The notes under the pieces were generated by a model. The model was not told where the DNA came from, made no database searches, and saw only the letters and a program-made list of their open reading frames with translations. Positions 1 through 7,658 of a stretch of DNA of 64,000 nt are shown here, piece by piece; positions within the stretch are counted from its first letter, which is position 1; each line of letters begins with the position of its first letter. Location of the stretch: NCBI RefSeq assembly GCF_015245355.1, contig NZ_CP063311.1:3200469-3264468 (forward strand). Direction: 5' to 3'. A program made the translations under genes and the position numbers. Source of the stretch: Anabaenopsis elenkinii CCIBt3563 (GTDB lineage Bacteria > Cyanobacteriota > Cyanobacteriia > Cyanobacteriales > Nostocaceae).

Positions 1-779
1 CTAGTATGTTGTTTTTGTTGCGATTAGGACTTAAAAAACTTTTTTTTAATCCAAAAACATTAGGTTATGAAAAATATGTACCGATTGAGCAGCGTTATTC
101 TAATATTATTCATAGAGAGCTTGAACCACATATAACCCAACAGTTAGTTAATTGCTGTCGCCAAGAAAAAACAACAGTAAACAGTGCTTTATGTGCTGCA
201 ATGATGTTGGCTGTTGCCAGTAAAATGGAGACAGTTAGTGGAAAGAAAATTTGTATGAATTCTCTATTAGCTGTTGATTTGAGAAAACGTTTGGAAAATA
301 AAATTAGTAATCATCATATGGCTGTGTTGGTCTCAAATATTATAGGCTTTCATACCCTAGAAGCCAACAAGTCCTTCTGGGAATTAGCAAGGGAGGTCAA
401 GCAAACTGTTGAAACTAGTATTAAGAGGGGCGATATCTTTAAAACTATCTTAGTAGCACAGCATATGATCAACTTTTGTTTTACCTACCCTCAGAAATTA
501 GTTGGTACGGTGTTACTATCAAATATTGGTCAGGTGAACATACCTGAAGTTTACGGTAAATTTGAATTAGAAGAAATTAGTTTTGCTAGCTCCCAGTCTT
601 TGTACACAGGTATGTTCATGAGCCATACGGCGACTTTTAGAGGTAAAATGCTGTTGAATTTCGTGTTTTCTGAGCCTTCAATTAGCCGGGATAATATGGA
701 AGAGATTGTAAATAATTGTATGCTGTATCTTATCCACGTATGCCAGTTTAATATTGAGGATAGATTAATGATTGTCTAA
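1..779 (+). CDS. Condensation/acyltransferase-like protein, C-terminal part (cut by window edge)
   Basis: The reading frame is open to the first base of the window, so the ATG at 6 is probably internal. About 257 residues are visible. They resemble the C-terminal half of the condensation / alcohol O-acetyltransferase / PapA superfamily: a DLRKR motif near residue 92, then LSNIG near residue 170. The catalytic HHxxxD of that family lies in the N-terminal half and would be upstream of the window. These enzymes transfer acyl groups from a carrier protein or CoA to an amine or alcohol. The next two genes, an acyl carrier protein and a TubC-docking protein, run the same way, which fits a small lipid or peptide-polyketide pathway. 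The substrate cannot be told. Confidence 0.7.
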   Translation, partial: SMLFLLRLGLKKLFFNPKTLGYEKYVPIEQRYSNIIHRELEPHITQQLVNCCRQEKTTVNSALCAAMMLAVASKMETVSGKKICMNSLLAVDLRKRLENKISNHHMAVLVSNIIGFHTLEANKSFWELAREVKQTVETSIKRGDIFKTILVAQHMINFCFTYPQKLVGTVLLSNIGQVNIPEVYGKFELEEISFASSQSLYTGMFMSHTATFRGKMLLNFVFSEPSISRDNMEEIVNNCMLYLIHVCQFNIEDRLMIV

Positions 780-934
780 ATTGGAAAATTCCTATTTTTA
801 TTCAGAGAGTAGTTGATAATTTCTCCTGAATAATGGCGGTATCTGAATTTTTTTGACTATTTTTAGATTAATAATGTATGACTTTTTTTGATTCATGTCA
901 TTAGTATCTATTGAGTATTTATCGCGAGGAAAAA

Positions 935-1240
935 ATGAACGGTTTTACTCCTAATTCTATTGGTAGAGAATCCTATACTGCCAAAACCATTGAAGCTTGG
1001 CTAGTATCTCAAATTGCTGAACAATTGAGTATTCAACCTGAGGAAATAGATGTTAAAGAACCTTTAGATAGCTACGGTTTGGACTCAGCCCAGGCTGTTA
1101 TTTTGGCAAATAAAGCAGAGAAATTACTGGGATTTAAGCTGTCTCCTCTGTTGTTGTGGTATTACCCCACTATTGCATCACTGGCTGAACGTGTAGCGGA
1201 AGACTTAGAAAGTTCTGATTCGGAGATATTTCATATTTAA
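935..1240 (+). CDS. Acyl carrier protein (phosphopantetheine-binding)
   Basis: This is a stand-alone carrier protein of 101 residues. The serine in GLDSAQA is the expected phosphopantetheine attachment site, followed by the usual helix II (VILANKAEKLLG) and the YPTIASLAERV helix of PKS/NRPS-type carriers. The ATG at 935 is preferred over a TTG at 911 because GAGGA lies four bases upstream of it and the extra eight residues look like untranslated leader. It lies 155 bp after the acyltransferase-like gene and 155 bp before the TubC-docking gene, in the same direction. It probably carries the acyl chain used by these neighbours; that is inference. It is a secondary-metabolism type carrier rather than the fatty-acid AcpP. 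Confidence 0.9.
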   Translation: MNGFTPNSIGRESYTAKTIEAWLVSQIAEQLSIQPEEIDVKEPLDSYGLDSAQAVILANKAEKLLGFKLSPLLLWYYPTIASLAERVAEDLESSDSEIFHI

Positions 1241-1395
1241 TTGGACTTACACAAGTATTAGATAAAACTCCAATTCTTTCTTGAAAATAATTAATCTGTA
1301 GAAGATTTGATAGGAATAAAATCATGTTAATCGATGATAATCATTGCCTGTAAAAAATTGTACATACTTTGTCATAATTGGAAAAAATTGCCACT

Positions 1396-3264
1396 ATGAA
1401 AGCATCAGAAATTATTACCCAACTCACTGAAAAAGGTGTTCATATTTGGGCTGATAATAATGAACTCAGGATTCGTTCTCCCAAGGGTATAATTACCCCA
1501 GAAATTCAGGCTAATCTCATGGCTTGCAAAACAGAGATTTTGGCTTTTATGCGTGAGAGAGATATAACTAAAAATCCGGTGACGCCTGTTATTCAGGGGT
1601 TAAACTTGTCAACTATTGGACGTTTAATTGGGGGATTTGGTGGTCATACGAATGGGGAATATACGCCACCCACCATTGACCCTAAAAAGATGGCTGAACA
1701 GTTAAAGGTGACATTTAAACCTTTACCTCATAACTATAAAAATGCAAAACTTGTGCAATTCCGCCAAGAATTGGAAAATTATCTCAGGGAATATGGTGTA
1801 AAAATTATTCCTTGGGAGGAAGCTACTACAGACTTTACTTATGATATGGTATTGCCAATCATTAACCAAAAAAAGATATTTAAGTTGAGGGGAGTAAGGG
1901 CTGAAATCAATGCTGTGATTGATGTTGAAAATCCTCCCTCTACATTGAAAAAATTGGCGATTTGTGCCGCCGAAAATTGGTACAGTTTTTATTCTAGTTT
2001 TGTCTTAAAACATCGCGATGTTTCGGTAGTAAATATTGCTAAAATTAGTAGTTGGGCTGAAGACCATGCAGCTAAATATGTCGAGGATCCAACCAATACC
2101 CAAGTAATAATTATCACTGATATTGATGAAAAGTTTATTAACCCGCAAATACCATATGATCAAAAAATCAAGGTTGGTTTAAATACTTTAGTCAGAACTT
2201 TTGCGGAAATTGTGATTGGAGTGGGTGTTGATAAGATTTCTATTTTAAATATGAATCTTTCTGACTCTATTTTCCCAAAAAATAAACTATCTGAATTCGT
2301 TTTAAAATCACTAATACCCAAGGTTTTTGTCCCAATCTCTCCCCTTTTGTTGAATAGATTTGAAATAGGAGAGTATGAACCAGAAAAATCTAGCTATGCT
2401 AAGAGTTTAGTTAAGTTGGGTCAAGAGTTAGCACCAACAGGTTTATTTCCTGCTGGGTTTAAAATCAAGGAAGTGATTAAAAGGAAATCTCACCGAGATA
2501 TTGTCAATGTAATTGTGAATGGGAGAACAGGTGTTTCTTATGGTTTTGTGGCTTATGCTGAACCACCTCAATACTTTGGTGCGAAGGAAATAAATATATA
2601 TGAATGGGAAAAACTATTACCTTGTGAGGGATTTAGTAGTCATGAACTGCGACAAAATACACAAGGTAGACGTTATCTGAAAACTACAATACAAGGACTA
2701 GATGTATTTCAGCAAATTCCCGATATTTGGCTGGTTAGTGCTCGTTCCGGATCAAATAAAACTAACTTGAATATTGCCAGTGATATCATTAGAGTGGGTT
2801 TGAAAGAAAAATTACATCTGGAATTACCCCAAGGTATGCAGACAAACCAAGTAGATATCAAACCTTCTTATGATATCTACGTGATGGTGGCTATTAGTTT
2901 GTCGGCGGCTTTATATGCACCTGATTTAATTAAAAATGGTGCTGCAATTGTGCATTTTCATGGTTATCCGGCATTTGACTGGTTTAAACCGAATGAATAC
3001 TGTGTAGGAGTAGATAACCCTTCTGTACCTTGTGGTACTTATGAATCGGGGGTATTCAATTTTTTGGGCATTTCTAGTTTAGCAAATCAAGGGAAGAGAA
3101 ATATATCTTTGGTTAGCCTAGTAGAGCCAGATCATGGAACCAATTTTATTGCTAATGATTTGGAGTACCTTGTGGAAAGGTTGAAAACGGGATGTGAGCA
3201 GGGACAAATTGAGTTAGGTGGTAAGCATTTTGCTTCTCTCAAGGGAATAGCAGAAAAGATTTAA
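1396..3264 (+). CDS. TubC-type docking domain fused to an unrecognised 560-residue body
   Basis: The first 55 or so residues (MKASEIITQLTEKGV..., then LRIRSPKG and the ITPEIQANLMACKTEIL helix) match the TubC N-terminal docking domain, which lets one NRPS/PKS subunit bind another. The rest, about residues 70-622, I do not recognise. It has no P-loop, adenylation, thioesterase or ketosynthase motif that I can see. There are several His/Cys-containing stretches in the C-terminal part (VHFHGYP, YCVGVDNPSVPCGTYE) that could hold an active site. The ATG at 1396 is chosen over a TTG at 1378 because docking domains begin right at the protein start. It is downstream of the carrier protein and converges with the cupin gene, overlapping by 4 bp. 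Likely a tailoring or release enzyme of the same pathway, but the function is unknown. Confidence 0.75.
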   Translation: MKASEIITQLTEKGVHIWADNNELRIRSPKGIITPEIQANLMACKTEILAFMRERDITKNPVTPVIQGLNLSTIGRLIGGFGGHTNGEYTPPTIDPKKMAEQLKVTFKPLPHNYKNAKLVQFRQELENYLREYGVKIIPWEEATTDFTYDMVLPIINQKKIFKLRGVRAEINAVIDVENPPSTLKKLAICAAENWYSFYSSFVLKHRDVSVVNIAKISSWAEDHAAKYVEDPTNTQVIIITDIDEKFINPQIPYDQKIKVGLNTLVRTFAEIVIGVGVDKISILNMNLSDSIFPKNKLSEFVLKSLIPKVFVPISPLLLNRFEIGEYEPEKSSYAKSLVKLGQELAPTGLFPAGFKIKEVIKRKSHRDIVNVIVNGRTGVSYGFVAYAEPPQYFGAKEINIYEWEKLLPCEGFSSHELRQNTQGRRYLKTTIQGLDVFQQIPDIWLVSARSGSNKTNLNIASDIIRVGLKEKLHLELPQGMQTNQVDIKPSYDIYVMVAISLSAALYAPDLIKNGAAIVHFHGYPAFDWFKPNEYCVGVDNPSVPCGTYESGVFNFLGISSLANQGKRNISLVSLVEPDHGTNFIANDLEYLVERLKTGCEQGQIELGGKHFASLKGIAEKI

Positions 3265-3602
3265 CTTTCATCTCGTCCATGAATTTGAGCAGGTGGACTA
3301 GTTGCTTCAACTGCGGTAAATGGTTCGAGAATTTTGTAGCTGTGATTTGCTCCCTTTGGAACTACCCAGGAACTCCCAGGTTCTAATAAGATCACTTGTC
3401 CTTCTATGTGCAATTCCGCCCGACCTTTGATGGTATAGCCAACTGTTTCATAGTCGCGGGATGTAGGCTGTTTGTCTGTGTTTGGTTGTTCGTCTTCCCA
3501 AAGACGCATAGAAATTGATTTCCCAGAGGCTAAATATTTCTGACCGAGTTTACCTTTGGGGGAATGGTTAGAATCTACTTTTTTAACACTTGTATCAGTC
3601 AT
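3261..3602 (-). CDS. Cupin-domain protein
   Basis: A single-domain small cupin of 113 residues. A glycine-rich beta-barrel pattern is visible: a GYTIKGRAELHIEG strand pair, LLEPGSSWVVPKGANHSYKI and a closing strand with EATSPPAQIHGRDE. The second cupin motif (PxGxxHxY) is clear. The first is degenerate, so metal binding may be altered. Such proteins often sit beside stress genes; the next minus-strand genes include a DJ-1/PfpI protein and a DUF2267 protein. No substrate can be assigned. The 3' end overlaps the convergent TubC-docking gene. Confidence 0.8.
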   Translation of the reverse strand: MTDTSVKKVDSNHSPKGKLGQKYLASGKSISMRLWEDEQPNTDKQPTSRDYETVGYTIKGRAELHIEGQVILLEPGSSWVVPKGANHSYKILEPFTAVEATSPPAQIHGRDES

Positions 3603-3650
3603 ATTTCATTAACCAGCTTATTTTTGGAGTTCAACTTTGATACAGGTACT

Positions 3651-4052
3651 TTATCTTCTGTTGACTTCTGGTTTATTTTCTTGGTAGTATCCATGTCGAG
3701 TGCGAGTAATTGGCTCCACTGTTTTTTCTACTTGCTTTTGTGCTGAATCTAAAAATTCTTTTGTGGCTTGAGGTGTTGGTTCATCTAGGTTAAGTTTTTC
3801 TCTAACTTTTTCAGCAGTTTTTTTGAGTTGCTTCTGGGTATTATCAAGTTGCTCTTCTCCCTTGAAGGCTTTATTGTTAGGTGTACCTTTGTAATAAATG
3901 CCTTCAGGAGTTTTTACTGTGTCAGCTTTGGCTAACAGGATATGATTACCGTAGTTGAACATCTGAAATGAGAAAAATGCAAAACCTGCGACAAAGAGTA
4001 TGACAATCTGGCGCAGAAGCATATTTTGTAACCAAGAAAAGAAGGGTTTCAT
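3651..4052 (-). CDS. Membrane-anchored hypothetical protein
   Basis: From the ATG at 4052 this gives 133 residues. The protein has an N-terminal hydrophobic segment (about residues 12-30, QIVILFVAGFAFFSF), then a polar, lysine- and glutamate-rich helical tail (GEEQLDNTQKQLKKTAEKVREKL) ending in RTRHGYYQENKPEVNRR. The frame is open 50 codons further upstream, but that part is low in complexity and not protein-like, so the shorter start is used. I do not recognise the family. The layout resembles small cyanobacterial inner- or thylakoid-membrane stress proteins. It lies between the cupin and DJ-1 genes on the same strand. Confidence 0.6.
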   Translation of the reverse strand: MKPFFSWLQNMLLRQIVILFVAGFAFFSFQMFNYGNHILLAKADTVKTPEGIYYKGTPNNKAFKGEEQLDNTQKQLKKTAEKVREKLNLDEPTPQATKEFLDSAQKQVEKTVEPITRTRHGYYQENKPEVNRR

Positions 4053-4295
4053 AAAAATACTCTGTGATGGGATGACTATTGTGTTTATTAACCAAGGGTA
4101 GCCTCTACCCAGGGGAGAAGATGGGGTTGTTGATGATGAGGCACCAGAGTGGCGGGGAATAACGAGCGGATAAAGATTGTAAATTGACTTACCCCGCTGC
4201 AACTCTATTTCTTCAAAGTTGCATATCTACGATGCTTGCAGTTAGCGGAGCGGCGCGTTAGCGCGGGTAAATTCATTGGAATCCCCGTGAAGCAA

Positions 4296-4328
4296 GAATC
4301 CCCCGGCTTCTAGCCGTGGGGAGTGTCA
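4296..4328 (+). mobile_element. Solitary IS200/IS605-type right-end hairpin
   Basis: A stem (CCCCCGGCTTC-TAG-CCGTGGGG) is preceded by GAATC and followed by AGTGTCA. The same layout, GAATCCCC-stem-GAGAGTGTCA, forms the right end of the complete element near 33.1 kb, read on its minus strand. No tnpB sequence is attached, so this is a solo end left by decay or excision. Its last three bases supply the stop codon of the neighbouring DJ-1/PfpI gene. Confidence 0.55.
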
Positions 4329-5417
4329 AAGAGCCGCACCTGTGGTGGGCTTGGGAGGCTGAATTTCAGTACCTATGCGTTCCCGATATAGCTGTGCTAA
4401 TCGCTGCTCGTATTTGAGTAAATCGTGGTAAATTTCCTTAAATATCGTGGTTGCTACGGGGTCAGTATACATTGCAGACAAATTGCTAATATCCCCAAGA
4501 CCGGTTTGTACATCTCCTAGGGCGCAACGTAACTGATAGATGTCATCGCTACCAGTAAAGGTACTTTTGACTTTGGCGTATTGATTGGCGATATTTGCCA
4601 CTATGGAAGGTTTTTCACCGAGTCTGTCGAGATAGCTTTCCAATTTCTGAATGTGGCTATGTCTATTACTAATCATCTCTTGAAAGAGCGATCGCCCTTG
4701 GCTATCTGATTCTTTTTGGGTGTACTGTTCTAAGGCTTCCATTGAATAACGCTCGCCACTCAGAGCCGTATTCAAACCTCTGGTAATTTCACCTTTGGTA
4801 GAACCACCCCAAGCATCAGCTAGTTTCCACCACTCGGCGCTGGTATCTTTCTCCTCTGGAAGTGCTGCATCTTTACCACCGTAGCCTAGACGACTGAGCA
4901 ATGCTGTGGTGAAAATCGCTAAGTCTCCTGGTTCACGTGAGGTAATTAAATTCCTGTCTACCACCAAAGGCTCATCTAGATAATTTGCACCTGCATTAAT
5001 CATGTCTTTGCGGATAGCATTAAAGCCTGTGGCTTTTTTACCTTTGAGCAAATCACCTTCAATTAAAACTTGTGGGCCGTGACATACAGCAGCTACCCAT
5101 TTTCCCTGTTCCATAGCCTCTTGTACAAAGCGGACTGTGTTGGGGTTGCGTCGCATTTTATCGGGAGCCATACCACCGGGAATTACCACTGCGTCAAATT
5201 GCGCAGCTATGGCTTCTGTTGTCGTCCCGTGGGGCTGAACTGAAACTTTACCTCGTTTACCTTTATATCTTTCGTTCATGCGTGAACCGAGGACGACTAT
5301 CTCCATCCCGGCTTGTTTGAGTCCATTACAAGGGATAGTAAATTCTATATCCTCAAATCCATGTTCTATAAGGATGGCAACTTTTTTCTTCCGGGAATGA
5401 TTGTTCTGGTTGGTCAT
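4326..5417 (-). CDS. DJ-1/PfpI-type class I glutamine-amidotransferase-like protein with C-terminal helical bundle
   Basis: Residues about 10-185 are a DJ-1/PfpI domain. They show ILIEHGFEDIE (the conserved Glu), VIPGGMAPDK and the nucleophile elbow AAVCHGPQVL. Members act as glyoxalases, deglycases or chaperones; the exact activity cannot be read from sequence. Residues about 225-345 form a separate helical region (ALEQYTQKESDSQGRSLF, NRHSHIQKLESYLDRLG, EIYHDLLKYEQRLAQLYRE) that looks like a ferritin-like four-helix bundle, so the protein is about twice the usual 170-190 residues. The start has AGGGAAAA upstream. A DUF2267 gene lies 53 bp upstream on the same strand, suggesting a stress operon. 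The stop codon falls in an IS right-end scar, so the original C terminus may have been slightly different. Confidence 0.85.
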   Translation of the reverse strand: MTNQNNHSRKKKVAILIEHGFEDIEFTIPCNGLKQAGMEIVVLGSRMNERYKGKRGKVSVQPHGTTTEAIAAQFDAVVIPGGMAPDKMRRNPNTVRFVQEAMEQGKWVAAVCHGPQVLIEGDLLKGKKATGFNAIRKDMINAGANYLDEPLVVDRNLITSREPGDLAIFTTALLSRLGYGGKDAALPEEKDTSAEWWKLADAWGGSTKGEITRGLNTALSGERYSMEALEQYTQKESDSQGRSLFQEMISNRHSHIQKLESYLDRLGEKPSIVANIANQYAKVKSTFTGSDDIYQLRCALGDVQTGLGDISNLSAMYTDPVATTIFKEIYHDLLKYEQRLAQLYRERIGTEIQPPKPTTGAAL

Positions 5418-5470
5418 GATTTTTCCCTATGGTGATAATTTCACTAACTACGATTCTTAATTGCGGGTAT

Positions 5471-5860
5471 TTAACTTGTTGGCGATGTGGTGAAGAGTTC
5501 TTCATAGTCATGGTCGAAATAATTATGAAATCTGCTGAATTTCTCGGGCTTAATGGCGTTTTGCAAGACTGCAAATACAGCCCGAACATGAATGGCGGTG
5601 GTTGTGGGTTCTATATTTTCTTTTTGACTCACACGACTAATGAATTCTTGCAGCTTGAAAGGTTCACTAATTTCTCCTTCTCGCCCTTGCAAAGACTGAC
5701 CTAGTTCTTGTGGTAATTCCGCTGCTATTTCTTTGACTTCGTGGGTAGGGATACGCTGTGTGAGGGTTTCTAAGGTAGCACGGGTGGCACGTTCCGCCTC
5801 TTCACGAGAATTTGATTGAGCTAGGCTTTGTACGTGTGTAATAAACTCTTTATATTCCAT
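5471..5860 (-). CDS. DUF2267-family protein
   Basis: A protein of 129 residues matching DUF2267: MEYKEFITHVQSLA, EEAERATRATLETLTQRI, then an AAELPQELGQSL segment followed by a second helical half. The family is cytoplasmic, small and helical with no known activity, and often sits near stress genes in cyanobacteria. The start has a good AGAGGT about 5 bases upstream. It is the first gene of a likely two-gene unit with the DJ-1/PfpI gene. Confidence 0.85.
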   Translation of the reverse strand: MEYKEFITHVQSLAQSNSREEAERATRATLETLTQRIPTHEVKEIAAELPQELGQSLQGREGEISEPFKLQEFISRVSQKENIEPTTTAIHVRAVFAVLQNAIKPEKFSRFHNYFDHDYEELFTTSPTS

Positions 5861-6213
5861 TTTATACCTCTTTTTATTGTTATTTGTAATTAACAGGAGA
5901 CTATTGATTTATCTGCTAACTTCTAAATATAGGACTCCTATTTGAGTGTTGAACAGATTACCTATTACCTACACATCTAGCATTCTTGCCCCGTTTCCCG
6001 CATCAAGGAATAAGTTGATCAATCAAACTGAATTCCTAATATATGGATTTCACTCTTACAAAGTCAGCTAATTTTAATTTAGACTTATTTACTAAATTTA
6101 TAGTCTAATAACTATTTTATCTTCGTACTCAGGGGATATATTTTTTATGACTAAAGTAATATAACCTTGGTGATACCATCTTTCCATGTGGCAGGGTTAT
6201 GATGAATCGGTAA
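5861..6213. other. Intergenic region, AT-rich
   Basis: This is the 353-bp divergent region between the DUF2267 gene (minus) and the DUF6335-like gene (plus). It should hold both promoters. I see no convincing operator, repeat or small gene in it. Confidence 0.5.
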
Positions 6214-6630
6214 ATGCAATTAATATTATTTATGGTAGAAAATAATCATAATCAAGAAGTCAATTCTGATGATTTAACAGCAGAAATTACCGAATCTTAC
6301 GGCACTGGTGTTAAGGATTTGCCGGGGTATAATATTGGCGGGCGATCGCTCAGACAAAGAAAACGTCAGTATACACACACAAGTCCGGAAATTACTGGCG
6401 GTGATGTTGATGCTTATTGGCAACAACAAGATACGGTAGGAGATGAAGCTGTAGGTGGTACTGCCCCTACTCCTGATCAAAGTGTAACTGATGACTTAGG
6501 GCAGGCAGTAGGATTACCGATGAATGACCGTGATTTTCTCCATACTGAAGAGATTTTAGAGCGGCGTGATGATTCTCGCTGGGAATTAGATCCAATGTCT
6601 TCTGATGATTATCAACAGCGGAAGGATTAA
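6214..6630 (+). CDS. DUF6335-like conserved cyanobacterial protein
   Basis: An acidic, hydrophilic protein of 138 residues (132 if it starts at the ATG at 6232; neither start has a strong ribosome site). The segment TEITESYGTGVKDLPGYNIGGRSLRQR and the later GGDVDAYWQQQDTVGDEAVGG and PTPDQSVTDDLGQAVGL blocks are typical of a small protein found widely in cyanobacteria and annotated DUF6335. The C-terminal ILERRDDSRWELDPMSSDDY is also typical. It has no membrane segment. Function is unknown; it looks largely disordered. Confidence 0.75.
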   Translation: MQLILFMVENNHNQEVNSDDLTAEITESYGTGVKDLPGYNIGGRSLRQRKRQYTHTSPEITGGDVDAYWQQQDTVGDEAVGGTAPTPDQSVTDDLGQAVGLPMNDRDFLHTEEILERRDDSRWELDPMSSDDYQQRKD

Positions 6631-6672
6631 ACCCAAAACTTAAATATTTAAGTTTTGGGATCTGAGAGTCAT

Positions 6673-7062
6673 TTAAAATTTGATTCCTAATTGTCCATTA
6701 AATCCTCGCACAGAATTGTAACCTGCACCGATAAAAATATTATCGGTAGCACCTATTTGGACACCGCCAGAAACAGCAACACCTTGGTCTTCTGAATACC
6801 AGCCAAGTCCGACATAAGGTGAAATCACTGGTAAACTGAAGAATTTTAAAACATCCCCTCCAGTAGCACCTTCGGGACCTCTACCGATCTCAAAACCAAA
6901 ATCTAAAACTCTCACACCAGCAGCATAGGTGACTTCTCCATCCTTTCCACCCACGGAAACCCAGGGTTGTGGTAACAATTGGGCGGGTGCTGGACTGGGG
7001 ACAAATACAGTTAAGCAAGTTAAGGATGGAATGAGTATTTTGGCAATAACCGATTTTTTCAC
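6673..7062 (-). CDS. Secreted small beta-rich protein, hypothetical
   Basis: A protein of 129 residues starting at a GTG. It has a clear signal peptide (MKKSVIAKILIPSLTCLTVF, cleavage likely after APA) and a mature part made of short glycine-rich alternating strands (VTYAAGVRVLDFGFEIG, VGLGWYSEDQGVAVSGGVQIG, IFIGAGYNSVRGFNGQLGIKF) ending in phenylalanine. That pattern fits a small outer-membrane-like beta structure in the periplasm or outer membrane. I cannot name the family. It converges with the DUF6335-like gene. Confidence 0.65.
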   Translation of the reverse strand: MKKSVIAKILIPSLTCLTVFVPSPAPAQLLPQPWVSVGGKDGEVTYAAGVRVLDFGFEIGRGPEGATGGDVLKFFSLPVISPYVGLGWYSEDQGVAVSGGVQIGATDNIFIGAGYNSVRGFNGQLGIKF

Positions 7063-7180
7063 CGTTTTTATGGGAAACTACCTGTCATATTCTATCGAAA
7101 ATATAGTGGGAGGGTGAGAACCCCTCCGCTTCAGCGAGGGTGATGAAACCCGACTCAAGGGGATTTATCCCCCCGTTTGC

Positions 7181-7569
7181 TCATTTCCCACGCTGGTTTT
7201 CAATATATTTTTTAACTACCTCAGTGCTTACTTGTCCAGTTGTCGCAACAAAGTAGGTTGGCGTCCACAAAGAAGGTAGCTTTTTTAATTGTGGAAATTC
7301 TTTTCTTAAGTAATTTGATGCTCTACCTTTAACCCATCTAGCGATATCTGCTGGGGATTCATGGGTCGGCGCATTAATAAAAAAGTGAACATGGTCTGGT
7401 TGAACTTCAAGTCCAATTAATTTCCATCCATGTTCAGTAACTAAGTCAAAAATAATTTCTTGTAATCGTGTAGCAACATCTTTAATTAATACTGGTCTTC
7501 TACGCTTTGGTACAAAAACAAAGTGGTAGTTGATTGATGATACAGAGTTTTCGGTTCATCTGTACTCAT
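7181..7569 (-). pseudogene. tnpA: IS200-like Y1 transposase tnpA, frameshifted near the start
   Basis: Read on the minus strand, the frame encodes a nearly complete TnpA: FVPKRRRPVLIKDVATRLQE, the HUH-type PDHVHFF motif, WVKGRASNYLRKEFP, LWTPTYFVATTG and the KKYIENQ helix with the expected catalytic Tyr. The only ATG in range (7569) is out of frame: one base is missing or gained near 7547, and a TGA stands upstream in the transposase frame. No other start codon was found in frame. The protein is therefore probably not made, and the element would need a TnpA in trans to move. Confidence 0.85.
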
Positions 7570-7627
7570 AATCTTCTTTTGATAACTTAGCCATTATGTG
7601 CTGTTGACTTTGAGCGTTGTTTCAACT

Positions 7628-7658
7628 ATCCTCCTGTTTAGGAGGTGAGTAAAGATTG
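7628..7658 (+). promoter_or_regulatory. Ribosome-binding site of tnpB inside a hairpin
   Basis: The sequence CCTCC-TGTTTA-GGAGG ends six bases before the TTG start of tnpB. The GGAGG is a near-perfect Shine-Dalgarno site and is exactly complementary to the CCTCC five to ten bases upstream. It could fold into a short stem and lower translation, as insertion sequences commonly do. It also decides the TTG at 7656 as the start. Confidence 0.55.
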
